The notes under the pieces are model-generated. The model was not told the DNA's origin and did no database searches. It saw only the letters and a program-made list of their open reading frames with translations. A stretch of DNA of 64,000 bases, taken from the NCBI RefSeq assembly GCF_002843385.1, contig NZ_MVDE01000020.1, forward strand, positions 1-64,000, read 5' to 3'. This stretch comes from Labilibaculum manganireducens (lineage in GTDB: Bacteria; Bacteroidota; Bacteroidia; Bacteroidales; Marinifilaceae). The first letter of the stretch is position 1. Every line of letters begins with the position of its first letter. Positions 45,181-53,901 of the stretch are shown in pieces. Position numbers and translations under genes: made by a program.

Positions 45181-45432
45181 TTTACTTCAATTTATCTAAT
45201 TAGTTTGATTTTTAGTAATAAATTATCACAAAACCCATCACTTTATCGGAAATACAAAGAAAGGATCTAATTTATTTGAGTAATCACCTAAATCGCATAA
45301 GTAAACCACATTGCACAAATAACAACGAAACCTTTCAATGAACAATTAAAAGACACGACGAATACTCAAATGAAATTTGGGAGCAATCAAAAACTAAATT
45401 TACTCTGAAAAAGAGACGCAGAAAAATTAGAT
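45181..45432. other. Intergenic stretch, nothing recognised
   Basis: AT-rich DNA between the buk promoter and the 3' end of the serine hydrolase gene. No gene, strong hairpin or repeat was seen, and no clear terminator for the serine hydrolase gene. Confidence 0.4.
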
Positions 45433-46773
45433 TTAGCTCCAATCTTGATAGGACGGCAATTTATCAAGAGCAATTACCTCTTGGCGGGCTTCAAAATGAT
45501 TAAAAAGATCATGATCCGGCCATTCCTTTACCGACCTTAAAAATTGAGTCATCAGCGCGCTTAAATCCTTAGTAAAATCGGAGCCGCGCCAAGTAGAACT
45601 ATTTGTAATGATTACATAGCTTACGCCATTTTTATTGTGCTTTAACAAAGCAGAACTTCCTGCTAAAGTACCGGTTCTCCACCATGTACCATCACCTCGG
45701 GTTCCTTTCCAGCCAATTGGACTATGCCCAAGCTTATTGGGCGTGGTCATATATTTTATGCTTTTTCTGGAAAGAATGTCTGGAAGAGTATCATCACCAT
45801 CAATGGCCATCATAAATTTAATCAGTTCAGCGCCTGATGCAATCCAACCACCTGCACCACCAAGAACTTCTAAATTATTTCCACCATTGCTTCTAAAAAC
45901 AGTTTTTCCAGATCCGTCAAACGAAGAAATCTTAATCGCATCAGACTGCTCGTAATAATTTACCTCATTAGGGAAGTGATCCTTTTGAAGGCTTTTCCCT
46001 AAATGCATATCAAAAATTCCTGAAGGATTTAAAATATGAGCTTGAACATATTCTTCATAGGGTTCTTCAGCCAGTTTCTCAATTACTTTCTCGAGAATAA
46101 CGTAACCCAGGTTAGAATAACTCCCTCTGGTTCCGGGCGTAAAGCTTAATCTTCTTGATAAGGCAAACTGAATCGTAGTTTGAGCATCGATTGGTGGTTC
46201 AACATTCATTTTTTTTGCTATTGCCAAAGGCAAAAACATTGGATCTCCGTATTTGCTTGAAAATCCAGATGAATGACGCAGTAAATGCTCCACAGTAATT
46301 CTTTTGGTTCGCTTATCCTTAATGTTGCTGTATGTCTCATCATTCAGAATACCATGTTCCCCAAAAACGTAATCATCTAAATGTAATTTACCTTCCTCCT
46401 GCAATTTCATAATTGCCGTTGCAGTAACCAATTTAGAAACGCTCGCAATTCGAAACAAACTGGATGGCACAACCTCTTTCTCTTTATCCACATCAGAATA
46501 ACCATAGCCTTTCGCAAAAACCAATTTACCATCTTTAACAACAGCAATGGTTGCGCCTGCAACTTCCCACTTCCTTAAAAAGCGATTTAGTATTTTATCT
46601 GCCCTTTTAGTTTGGTCGCAATCAGATAATTTATTTGAAATTCTATGAGACACTGCTTCGATACTGTTATTGATCGGCACAGCGGGAGCTTCCTGTGTAG
46701 AGAAACTTAAGGTCTGGTCAAGAATAACCAGAACGACAACGATAATTATTGATACTAATCTTCTTACAATCAT
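45433..46773 (-). CDS. Beta-lactamase-fold serine hydrolase, exported
   Basis: A 446-residue class C beta-lactamase-like protein. The N-terminal hydrophobic segment (LVSIIIVVVLVILDQTLSFS) is a signal peptide or anchor. The catalytic SxxK is SVSK in LFRIASVSKLVTA, the YxN is in GSYSNLGYVILE, and the third motif is RTG in WWRTGTLAG instead of H/KTG. Such proteins act as D-aminopeptidases, esterases or peptidoglycan hydrolases; the substrate is not predictable. It acts in the periplasm. A stand-alone gene. Confidence 0.9.
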   Translation of the reverse strand: MIVRRLVSIIIVVVLVILDQTLSFSTQEAPAVPINNSIEAVSHRISNKLSDCDQTKRADKILNRFLRKWEVAGATIAVVKDGKLVFAKGYGYSDVDKEKEVVPSSLFRIASVSKLVTATAIMKLQEEGKLHLDDYVFGEHGILNDETYSNIKDKRTKRITVEHLLRHSSGFSSKYGDPMFLPLAIAKKMNVEPPIDAQTTIQFALSRRLSFTPGTRGSYSNLGYVILEKVIEKLAEEPYEEYVQAHILNPSGIFDMHLGKSLQKDHFPNEVNYYEQSDAIKISSFDGSGKTVFRSNGGNNLEVLGGAGGWIASGAELIKFMMAIDGDDTLPDILSRKSIKYMTTPNKLGHSPIGWKGTRGDGTWWRTGTLAGSSALLKHNKNGVSYVIITNSSTWRGSDFTKDLSALMTQFLRSVKEWPDHDLFNHFEARQEVIALDKLPSYQDWS

Positions 46774-47158
46774 TAAATGTAATTTGATTCAACTTGTTAT
46801 ATTTCAACATCACAACTCATCCCAGCAACAAGCCAGTACATTCTTTTTACTATTAAGACTACAAAAATGTTTATATTTTTTCGTAATACCATTCTAAATT
46901 AGCCTCTATTTATAAATATTAAAAATAGGGATTTTTATCACAAATATAATTTATTTAATCACCAAAACAAGTCAATTTAACAAAATCAAGCTCAATATAT
47001 AAGGTGTAGGATCATCTGCTTTAAAGCAATCAGAAAAGCATAATTATGAATAAAATGGTATTTAAAATGAAAAAAACGCAGAACAGAAGCTGTTTAATAC
47101 GAGAGCATAAAAACAAAACTGAAGTTACTTGATGCCAGGAATGCTGGTTTTTAATGAA
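46774..47158. other. Non-coding stretch
   Basis: No gene is seen. AGAAGCTGTTTAA (near 47087) repeats the core of the inverted repeats around 39049-39210. A small hairpin CCAG-GAATG-CTGG followed by T5 points in the plus direction, where no gene ends, so it is not called as a terminator. The upstream region of the serine hydrolase gene is AT-rich without a full-consensus promoter. Confidence 0.4.
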
Positions 47159-48445
47159 TTATACCACCTGAAACAATTCAATTTTTTCATCAATTCCTTT
47201 CATCTTAATTTTTCCAAGATTAATTAAAATATTACGATTGCCATTTAATTGATCGGCGACTGCCCTGCTCACTAAAAATTGTGAATCGAATTGCTTATTC
47301 AACTGTTCTATTCGGGAAGCTATTATTACATTTTTGCCCGCAATGGAAAATTGTTTTCGGATTTCATTCCCTATATTCCCCGTAATTACTTCGCCACAAT
47401 GAAGACCTATGCCAACACGGGTTTTATCGCCGTTTATCTCATTCCTGCAATGATTAATAACTTCGACTATTTGAACACCCGCACAATAAGCATCAAACAC
47501 ATGATTTGGATTTTCAACTGCAACACCAAAAGAAGCCATGAATCCATCCCCCAATATTTGGTGAATAATTCCATTATTCTTCTCGATAATCCGGATAAGA
47601 GGATCAAAAATTGCATTTTGAAATTCGATAGTTTCTTCAGGACTCTGCTGATCGGCCATTGATGTGAAATTACGAATATCCATGAACATAATAGATCCTG
47701 TCATTTTTTGCCCTACCTTATCATTTTTATGCAAAATCAATTCTTTCGCTATATGTGTTGATAACTGCTGACCAAGAAGAGATTCCATTTCATTTTGATC
47801 ATCTTTTGCTTTCAGCAGATTATTCACTCTCTTTCGTATTTCTGCAGCTACCACACCTGCAATTATTCCTGCTGACAACAAACCCATACTCCTCATCAAA
47901 TAAATTTCAATCATTTGCTCAACATCTCCAGCAGGTTTCAAAAATTGTATTCCCCAGTAAGAAACGCCCCAATATCCAATGCAAGCCAATATACCGGCAC
48001 CCAGAGAGATCTTAAAATCAAGATGCATTGCCGACAGCATCAAAAGCAAAAAATAAAAAGTAAGCCCATCGTATTCCAACAGCAAAAGTGAGTTGTCATA
48101 TTTTATTGCATTAAGTAGAATAACGGCTGGTAATCCAAACTCCATAATTAAATTGGGAATCAAAATTTTTTTAGAAATGGAGCGCTTGTTTCTAATGAGC
48201 CAATTCATCCGGATAAACACAAAAATTTCGAACAGGAAAAAAATCATCCACCAAAAGAACATCGAATCAACAAACTTTTTGTTATTCAAAGAGGCTCTCA
48301 GTAAATTAGGACTTAAATGATGCAGCACTGGAATTAAAACGGAGCTGATTAGGAAAAGAACTAAAATGATGCCAACCCGCTTCCTTTCAATTTTAAGAAA
48401 CTCCAGATGTAATGGCTCATGAAATTTATAATGTTCTGCAAACAT
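47159..48445 (-). CDS. Membrane-bound class III adenylate/guanylate cyclase
   Basis: A 428-residue protein. The first ~215 residues contain about six membrane helices (VGIILVLFLISSVLIPVL, MFFWWMIFFLFEIFVFI, LLSAGIIAGVVAAEI). The C-terminal half is a class III cyclase domain with metal Asp residues in GSIMFMDIRNFTSMADQ and HQILGDGFMASFG, and GIGLHCGEVITGNIG with the transition-state Asn/Arg region following. It should make cAMP or cGMP in the cytoplasm. The kinase at 31345 carries a cyclic-nucleotide domain and is a possible responder; that link is inference. Monocistronic. Confidence 0.9.
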   Translation of the reverse strand: MFAEHYKFHEPLHLEFLKIERKRVGIILVLFLISSVLIPVLHHLSPNLLRASLNNKKFVDSMFFWWMIFFLFEIFVFIRMNWLIRNKRSISKKILIPNLIMEFGLPAVILLNAIKYDNSLLLLEYDGLTFYFLLLMLSAMHLDFKISLGAGILACIGYWGVSYWGIQFLKPAGDVEQMIEIYLMRSMGLLSAGIIAGVVAAEIRKRVNNLLKAKDDQNEMESLLGQQLSTHIAKELILHKNDKVGQKMTGSIMFMDIRNFTSMADQQSPEETIEFQNAIFDPLIRIIEKNNGIIHQILGDGFMASFGVAVENPNHVFDAYCAGVQIVEVINHCRNEINGDKTRVGIGLHCGEVITGNIGNEIRKQFSIAGKNVIIASRIEQLNKQFDSQFLVSRAVADQLNGNRNILINLGKIKMKGIDEKIELFQVV

Positions 48446-48643
48446 GATGGAAGATTTAAATAGATCTCAAAATAAAATTATATTGACAAAACATGAAATT
48501 AGAAATAGGTTAACGTCACATTATTATCGGTAAATAATCCCCTGTTTCAATAAATTCAACATTCAACTTCAGTAAAAGTAGAGTGATCAGTTAACTCATC
48601 CTATTTACAAGCAGACTTTATTGAATAAAGTCTAAATATTATT
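48446..48643. other. Intergenic stretch with repeated GACTTTA motifs
   Basis: No gene is seen. GACTTTA-TTGAA-TAAAGTC (48613-48631) is a short inverted repeat whose arms recur in the larger hairpin that follows. The region upstream of the cyclase gene has no clear promoter. Confidence 0.35.
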
Positions 48644-48686
48644 TTACAAAGTCTTGACTTCATAAAATAAAGTCAAGACTTTGTAA
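48644..48686 (-). terminator. 17-bp perfect stem-loop after the efflux operon
   Basis: TTACAAAGTCTTGACTT (48644-48660) and AAGTCAAGACTTTGTAA (48670-48686) enclose a 9-base loop. It lies 58 bases beyond the stop of the last permease gene of the minus-strand operon. The downstream T tract is weak, so it may be a 3' end stabiliser or terminator. Confidence 0.55.
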
Positions 48687-48744
48687 GCGTAAGTATTCTT
48701 TACACTTGCAAGCTTCCTTTAGAATCAGACAAAAATTAAAGTTG

Positions 48745-49863
48745 TTAAGCAACTTTTCGATACCGATTTACGGCAATCCCCAGTATTGCAACAGCGTACA
48801 CTCCCAGAATACTCAACTCCTTTGCAACATCCATAAATCCGGATCCCTTCAGCATAATCATTCTAATTATTTTAATGAAATAAGCGACAGGATTTAAATA
48901 ATTCAGTTTTTGTCCCCACATGGGCATACTATCGGTGGGCGTAAACAACCCACTCATCATGATAAAAATAATCATGAAAAACCAGGCAATAAACATGGCT
49001 TGTTGCTGCGTATCGGTTTGGGTTGATATTAATAAGCCAATTCCTAAAATAGTAAGCAGATAAACAAATGCAACTAAATAAATTAACCAAACCGAACCTA
49101 AAATTGGAATTTTGAACACAAATGCAGCTAGCAGCAAACCAACTCCCAGTTCAAAAAAACCAATCACCAAAAACGGGATTAGCTTTCCAATAAGGAATTG
49201 ATATTTTTTAATTGGTGTCACGTTAATTTGTTCGATAGTCCCAATTTCCTTTTCGCGCACCACATTCATTGCAGATAAAAACAGGCCAATTACAGTTACC
49301 AATAAAACCAGAATTCCCGGCAGCATATAGGGAATGTATTTCATTTCAGGATTAAACAAAAAGGAATATGTATTTTGAACCAAATGAATTCCGTTGTCTT
49401 TTCCTACAATCTGAAGTTTAGCTTTGAGCTGCAAATTATATTCCTGTATTACCGATAAAATGTAGGCATTGTATAATCCGGCAGCACTGGCATCTATTGC
49501 ATTTACCAACACCTGAACCTCTGCAGGCTCTTTTTTATCCACCAACTTTCCAAAGCCATTTTCAAAAACCAGAATCGCATCAACATCGTCCTTTAACAAC
49601 TCATCTTCAGCGTTATTAATCGAAAAATCGATATCCTTAACCGTAAAAAAAGGAGAACCGTTAAATTTGGAAATCAGTTCACGGGAATGGCTGGAAAGAT
49701 CTTTATCAACAACAAATAAATTGGTATTTTTCATTTCGTAAGTTGCTGCAAATACCAATACACAAAGCTGAATAATTGGCATAACAAAAATTACAGGCAA
49801 CATACTTTTGTTTCTAAAAATCTGAAGAAACTCTTTTTGTAATATGAATTTTATAGTGCGCAT
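48745..49863 (-). CDS. ABC-2 type transporter permease (YhhJ-like)
   Basis: A 372-residue permease with one N-terminal helix (MLPVIFVMPIIQLCVLVFAAT), a large periplasmic domain of about 150 residues, and five C-terminal helices with the ABC-2 motif VVREKEIGTIEQINVTPIKKYQFLIGK. It is paralogous to the next permease. Together with the two ATPases, the HlyD protein and TolC it should form a drug or lipid exporter of the YbhFSR/YhhJ kind. Last gene of the operon, 47 bases after the previous permease. Confidence 0.92.
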   Translation of the reverse strand: MRTIKFILQKEFLQIFRNKSMLPVIFVMPIIQLCVLVFAATYEMKNTNLFVVDKDLSSHSRELISKFNGSPFFTVKDIDFSINNAEDELLKDDVDAILVFENGFGKLVDKKEPAEVQVLVNAIDASAAGLYNAYILSVIQEYNLQLKAKLQIVGKDNGIHLVQNTYSFLFNPEMKYIPYMLPGILVLLVTVIGLFLSAMNVVREKEIGTIEQINVTPIKKYQFLIGKLIPFLVIGFFELGVGLLLAAFVFKIPILGSVWLIYLVAFVYLLTILGIGLLISTQTDTQQQAMFIAWFFMIIFIMMSGLFTPTDSMPMWGQKLNYLNPVAYFIKIIRMIMLKGSGFMDVAKELSILGVYAVAILGIAVNRYRKVA

Positions 49864-49910
49864 CTTTTATTTACATTGCAGTTAAAAATAAATTTAAATC
49901 TCGATGGGTA

Positions 49911-51017
49911 TTACTCCAATCTGATTTTAAACTTTTTGACGCTAAGACCAATAAATCCAGCAGTCATTCCAATAAGAATTAAGGTTTCTTTCCAAACAAA
50001 TTCAAATCCGGCTCCCTTTAACATGATATTTTTGATGATTACAATGAACCATCGTGGTGGAATAATATGACTGATTATTTGCAGAGGTACAGGCATATTC
50101 CGTAAAGGGAAAATGAAACCTGAAAGCAAAATTGTTGGCAGCATTAATGCAAACATAGAAAGCATCATAGCAACCTGCTGACTGTCCGAAACGGTTGAAA
50201 TAAAGATTCCTAAAGAAAGAGCCATCAAAATAAACAAAAGACTCTCTGCCATAAGTAAGGCGAAACTACCCAAAACCGGAACTCCAAATACAAAATAGCC
50301 CATTCCGACAATTACCAAAGCATTAATAAACGACAAAAACAGATAAGGAGTAACTTTCCCTAAGATGATTTGCAAAGGACGCAATGGCGAAACCAGCAAA
50401 ATCTCCATGGTTCCCATTTCCTTTTCACGTGCAATAGATATAGAAGTCATCATGGCAGAAACCAACATTAAAATTGTGGCCATAATTCCCGGAACAAACA
50501 TGTAAACACTCTCCATGTTGGGATTAAAATACATTCTTGTCTGGGGTGTGATTTGACTGGGAACTATCTTTCCTCTATTAATTTCCAGATTGTAATTTTG
50601 AAGAATTCCCTGAAGATAATTCACCTCTAAACTTGCCATATTCGGTTCCGAAGCATCAGTCAATATTTGCACCGAAGCTTTTGATCCTTTAATCAGATTT
50701 TGTCCAAAATCAGGCTCAAACACCAAAACCAGCTTCGTTTCTCCTTTTCGGAAAAGCTCATCTACCTGTGCAATGCCATCCAGATTCTTAACAAGTTTAA
50801 AATAGCCCGAAGAGGTTATCTTATTAATGATTTCAGATGTATATTCATCTTTAGAATGATCAACAACAGCCATTTTAACATCTTTAAGGTCGTTGGTGAT
50901 AACAAAACCAAAAAGCAGCAACTGCACAATGGGCATTCCAAATAATATCAGCATCGATCTTTTATCGCGAAAAATGTGATAGAATTCTTTTTTCAGGAAA
51001 CCAATAAATCGTTTCAT
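49911..51017 (-). CDS. ABC-2 type transporter permease (YbhS/YbhR-like)
   Basis: A 368-residue permease with the same plan: N-terminal helix (MLILFGMPIVQLLLFGFVI), a periplasmic domain to about residue 170, and five C-terminal helices containing IAREKEMGTMEILLVSPLRPLQIILGK. It starts with ATGAAAC at 51017, which is also the border of a tandem array of 90-96 bp repeat units that fills the space to the ATPase gene. Being inside the operon, it should be cotranscribed with the ATPases, but the 220-base repeat-filled gap may affect its expression. Confidence 0.92.
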   Translation of the reverse strand: MKRFIGFLKKEFYHIFRDKRSMLILFGMPIVQLLLFGFVITNDLKDVKMAVVDHSKDEYTSEIINKITSSGYFKLVKNLDGIAQVDELFRKGETKLVLVFEPDFGQNLIKGSKASVQILTDASEPNMASLEVNYLQGILQNYNLEINRGKIVPSQITPQTRMYFNPNMESVYMFVPGIMATILMLVSAMMTSISIAREKEMGTMEILLVSPLRPLQIILGKVTPYLFLSFINALVIVGMGYFVFGVPVLGSFALLMAESLLFILMALSLGIFISTVSDSQQVAMMLSMFALMLPTILLSGFIFPLRNMPVPLQIISHIIPPRWFIVIIKNIMLKGAGFEFVWKETLILIGMTAGFIGLSVKKFKIRLE

Positions 51018-51217
51018 GTGTTTATAATTTGATTTTTATTTGTCACATGGAACACCCAAATTGCAACCATATCCCTCTGTGTAAAGCCTTTTAAATGGGT
51101 GTTTCATCTCTTTATATTTTTTATTTTATGGTCAGATGGAACTTTCCATACTGGAATAATCATCTTCCTGTTTGTCAAAATCGCTTTGGCATGGACGTTT
51201 CATCTCTTTATATTTTT
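51011..51217 (-). repeat. Tandem array of 90- and 96-bp repeat units before the permease gene
   Basis: GTTTCAT (ATGAAAC on the minus strand) occurs at 51011, 51101 and 51197, giving one unit of 90 bp, one of 96 bp and a partial third of 21 bp identical to the start of the second. The 96-bp unit is the closest relative of the insert at 14836-14924. Both units share GTTCCAT.TGAC and an A-rich tail before the next ATGAAAC. Each holds a 23-codon open frame (MKRPCQSDFDKQEDDYSS..., MKHPFKRLYTEGYGCNLG...). The last border is the permease start codon. Confidence 0.75.
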
Positions 51218-51236
51218 AGTAAATCTGTTCAGATTC

Positions 51237-51983
51237 TTACTCTTTGTAATTGCTTTTTCTTGCCAAACGAAGAAAAACCTCATCCATATCTTTGGCTTCG
51301 AATTTATTTTTTAGTCCTTCCGGTGTATCCAAGGCTTCAATTCTTCCATCAACCATTATTGAAACCCGGTTGCAATATTCTGCCTCATCCATGTAGTGAG
51401 TGGTAACAAAAACGGTAATTCCATTTCGGGAAGCTTCGTAAATCAGATCCCAAAACTGCCTTCGGGTAACCGGATCAACCCCTCCGGTTGGTTCATCTAA
51501 AAACACGATTTCCGGATTGTGAAAAATAGCAACCGAAAAAGCCAGTTTCTGCTTCCAACCAAGTGGCAGTTCGCCAATTCTTTTATTTCGGGCATGAACT
51601 AAATCCAGTTTTTTCAGCAAATCATCCGATTTCAACTTAATATCCTTCAAGGACATTCCATAAATACCGGCATAGAAACGAATATTCTCAAATACCGTTA
51701 AATCCTCGTACAATGAAAACTTCTGACTCATGTAACCAATATTTCTTTTCAGTTCCTCCCTTTGTTTGTAAACATCTAAGCCGGCAACCATTATCTCTCC
51801 CGATGTAGGATAAGAAAGTCCGCACAAAATTTTCATTGCCGTTGTCTTTCCCGCTCCGTTTGCACCCAAAAAGCCGAAAATCTCCCCCTGATATACATCA
51901 AATGACAAATCATCATTTGCTGTAAACGAGCCAAACTTTTTAGTCAAATTCCTTACTGATATTACTTTTTTATCCGAATTCAT
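51237..51983 (-). CDS. ABC transporter ATP-binding protein
   Basis: About 248 residues. Walker A is FLGANGAGKTTAMK, Q-loop MSQKFSLYEDL, ABC signature variant LPLGWKQKLAFSVAI, Walker B EIVFLDEPTGGVDP and H-loop FVTTHYMDEAEYC. The signature is degenerate (usually LSGG). This is common in the second half of fused YbhF proteins. ATG 51983 overlaps the stop of the preceding ATPase gene (ATGA), so the two are translationally coupled and correspond to the two halves of YbhF, here as separate proteins. Confidence 0.92.
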   Translation of the reverse strand: MNSDKKVISVRNLTKKFGSFTANDDLSFDVYQGEIFGFLGANGAGKTTAMKILCGLSYPTSGEIMVAGLDVYKQREELKRNIGYMSQKFSLYEDLTVFENIRFYAGIYGMSLKDIKLKSDDLLKKLDLVHARNKRIGELPLGWKQKLAFSVAIFHNPEIVFLDEPTGGVDPVTRRQFWDLIYEASRNGITVFVTTHYMDEAEYCNRVSIMVDGRIEALDTPEGLKNKFEAKDMDEVFLRLARKSNYKE

Positions 51984-52906
51984 TTCTGAACAGTATTTTG
52001 TTGACTCAAAGCCATAAAACAATCCTCTATACCTGCCGCAATTTGTTTGATTTCAACATGATCCTGCCCTTTCGATTTCAAATAATCTTTCAAATCTGAA
52101 AGGACAACAACATCCCGAACATCTGTATAATGAACACTTTGGCCAAATAAAAAAACAGAATTAACAAATGGATAAGCGCGTAAATTCAACAAAAGCTGAT
52201 AGGTATCTTTTGCCTCAAAAGAGTATAAATCTTTTTCGAAACTGGCAATTATACCAGATGGACTATCCAGACTTAGAATTTCGCCTGATTGCATAAGCGC
52301 AACACGCCCGCACAAATTTGCCTCATCCATATAAGGAGTGGCCACTACTATGGTGATTCCTTTTGTTTTTAAACCTTTCAGCATTTGCCAAAACTCACTT
52401 CTCGAAACAGCATCAACACCGGTTGTAGGTTCATCTAAAAGCAATATTTTTGGCTGATGAATCAGCGCACAGCAAAGAGCCAGTTTTTGCTTCATTCCAC
52501 CGGATAATTTGCCAGCCGGTCTGTCCTTAAATGGTTCAATCTGCACCCAAATATCCCGAATCATATCCATATTGTCTTCAATTCGGGTATTGAAAACTGT
52601 GGCGAAGAAGTTAAGATTTTCCAGGACCGTTAAATCCTGATAAAGAGAAAATTTACCCGGCATATAGCCCAGTATATTTCGAATGTGCCTGTACTTCTTT
52701 ACCATATCGAAACCGCACAATGCTGCTGAGCCGGAATCGGGAAGCAAGAGAGTCGCAAGCAGGCGAAACAATGTTGTTTTACCTGCCCCATCCGGTCCTA
52801 TTAATCCGAATAATTCTCCCGATTTAATATTCAGATTAATTTCTTTAAGAGCTGAAACGTCACCGTAAGATTTCGATAAATTATTTATGCTAATAGTGGA
52901 GTTCAT
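51980..52906 (-). CDS. ABC transporter ATP-binding protein
   Basis: A 308-residue ATPase with Walker A GLIGPDGAGKTTLFR, signature KLSGGMKQKLALCC, Walker B KILLLDEPTTGVDAVSR and H-loop VVATPYMDEANLC, where His is replaced by Pro-Tyr context (TPYMDE). This is seen in the first half of YbhF-type proteins and suggests a degenerate catalytic site paired with the second ATPase. The C-terminal 80 residues form a DUF4162-like extension. It starts 3 bases after the HlyD stop and overlaps the next ATPase start by 4 bases. Confidence 0.92.
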   Translation of the reverse strand: MNSTISINNLSKSYGDVSALKEINLNIKSGELFGLIGPDGAGKTTLFRLLATLLLPDSGSAALCGFDMVKKYRHIRNILGYMPGKFSLYQDLTVLENLNFFATVFNTRIEDNMDMIRDIWVQIEPFKDRPAGKLSGGMKQKLALCCALIHQPKILLLDEPTTGVDAVSRSEFWQMLKGLKTKGITIVVATPYMDEANLCGRVALMQSGEILSLDSPSGIIASFEKDLYSFEAKDTYQLLLNLRAYPFVNSVFLFGQSVHYTDVRDVVVLSDLKDYLKSKGQDHVEIKQIAAGIEDCFMALSQQNTVQK

Positions 52907-52909
52907 ATG

Positions 52910-53794
52910 CTATTTTAATCTAATTTCACCCGGCATTCCAATCTTCAAACGTCCGTCATTTACCACCTTAACCTTTACAGCATAAACCAATTTCACACGC
53001 TCTTTTTTTGTTTGGATAATTTTGGGTGTAAATTCAGATTGGGAAGAAATCCAGATTACTTTCCCCTGAAGTATTTCATTCTCCTCTTTATTTTTATCAA
53101 TCAACACCTTCACTTCTTGACCGATTTTAACCTCTGAAAGCTGATCGCCACTAATATAAACCCGTAAATCCAGCGTACTTAAATCGGCTAGTTTAAATAG
53201 TGGTGTTCCTGCGTTCACCATTTCATAAGCTTCATGATATTTTTCCAAAACCGTAGCGGTCTCTGGCACATATATCTTACTTTTCTCAATTAAATCGTTT
53301 AAGGATTCAATTCTCCGATCGAAACTTTCCAGCTCTCCCAAAACCTTGGCATTCTCCGTTTTAACCGCTTGTATTTGCTTCTGAGCAAGCAAAACTCCAC
53401 CATTAACATCATCAACATCTTTGCTGGTTGCTGCGCCGTCTGCAAACATTTTATCAATTCTCGATTTATCTTTTTCAAGGATAGAAATCTGTTCCTGATA
53501 AACCGCGATACGAGAAAGGATATTCTTCACGCCTGATGCCACAGCTGACTTTTGCGCTTTTAACTGCTCTCTTTGCAGATACAACTGAGTGGTATCAATA
53601 ATTCCAACTTGTTTTGCCTCTGAGAAAACATCTCCCTCATTTACATCAAGAGCAAGTATCTTACCGCTGTTTTCAGCTGAAATCATATACTCTGTAGCCT
53701 CAAAATTTCCAAAAGCATCCGAATCGGCTTCATTTTGATTGCAGCCAAAAGCAAAGAAAAGAATGGCTGCTCCTATAATTGTTGTTAATTTCAT
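52910..53794 (-). CDS. HlyD family membrane fusion protein (YbhG-like)
   Basis: A 294-residue periplasmic adaptor. The lipobox is in LFFAFGCNQN (Cys about 18), so it is a lipoprotein on the inner membrane. A lipoyl half (NSGKILALDVNEGDVFS) leads into a long coiled-coil hairpin (residues ~70-170), the second lipoyl half (KIYVPETATVLEKYHEAYEMVNAGTP), then a beta-barrel. It bridges the ABC permeases and TolC. Immediately upstream lies a degenerate member of the 90-bp repeat family ending at its ATGAAA start. Confidence 0.93.
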   Translation of the reverse strand: MKLTTIIGAAILFFAFGCNQNEADSDAFGNFEATEYMISAENSGKILALDVNEGDVFSEAKQVGIIDTTQLYLQREQLKAQKSAVASGVKNILSRIAVYQEQISILEKDKSRIDKMFADGAATSKDVDDVNGGVLLAQKQIQAVKTENAKVLGELESFDRRIESLNDLIEKSKIYVPETATVLEKYHEAYEMVNAGTPLFKLADLSTLDLRVYISGDQLSEVKIGQEVKVLIDKNKEENEILQGKVIWISSQSEFTPKIIQTKKERVKLVYAVKVKVVNDGRLKIGMPGEIRLK

Positions 53795-53884
53795 CTGTTT
53801 TATAATTTGTTTTTTAACTGCTATATGGAACTTGCTGTGAATAAATAATCACTTTTGTATGTGAGCTAATAATTATTTAATCAT
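53795..53884 (-). repeat. Degenerate 90-bp repeat unit before the HlyD gene
   Basis: On the minus strand the unit runs from ATGATTA (53884) to the HlyD start ATGAAAT (53794), spacing 90 bp. The half nearest the gene matches the other units: AAGTTCCATATAGCA, an A-rich run and AAATTATAAAACAG, compared with AAATTATAAACAC before the permease start. The distal half is weakly similar and its open frame stops after three codons. Confidence 0.45.
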
Positions 53885-53901
53885 GCAAATTTTATTGATA
53901 T

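Noticed and set aside
51011-51217. Tandem units with regular spacing considered as a CRISPR array
   Set aside because: The spacers between heptamers are similar to each other and to copies elsewhere, the constant part is only 7-21 bp, and no cas gene is present.
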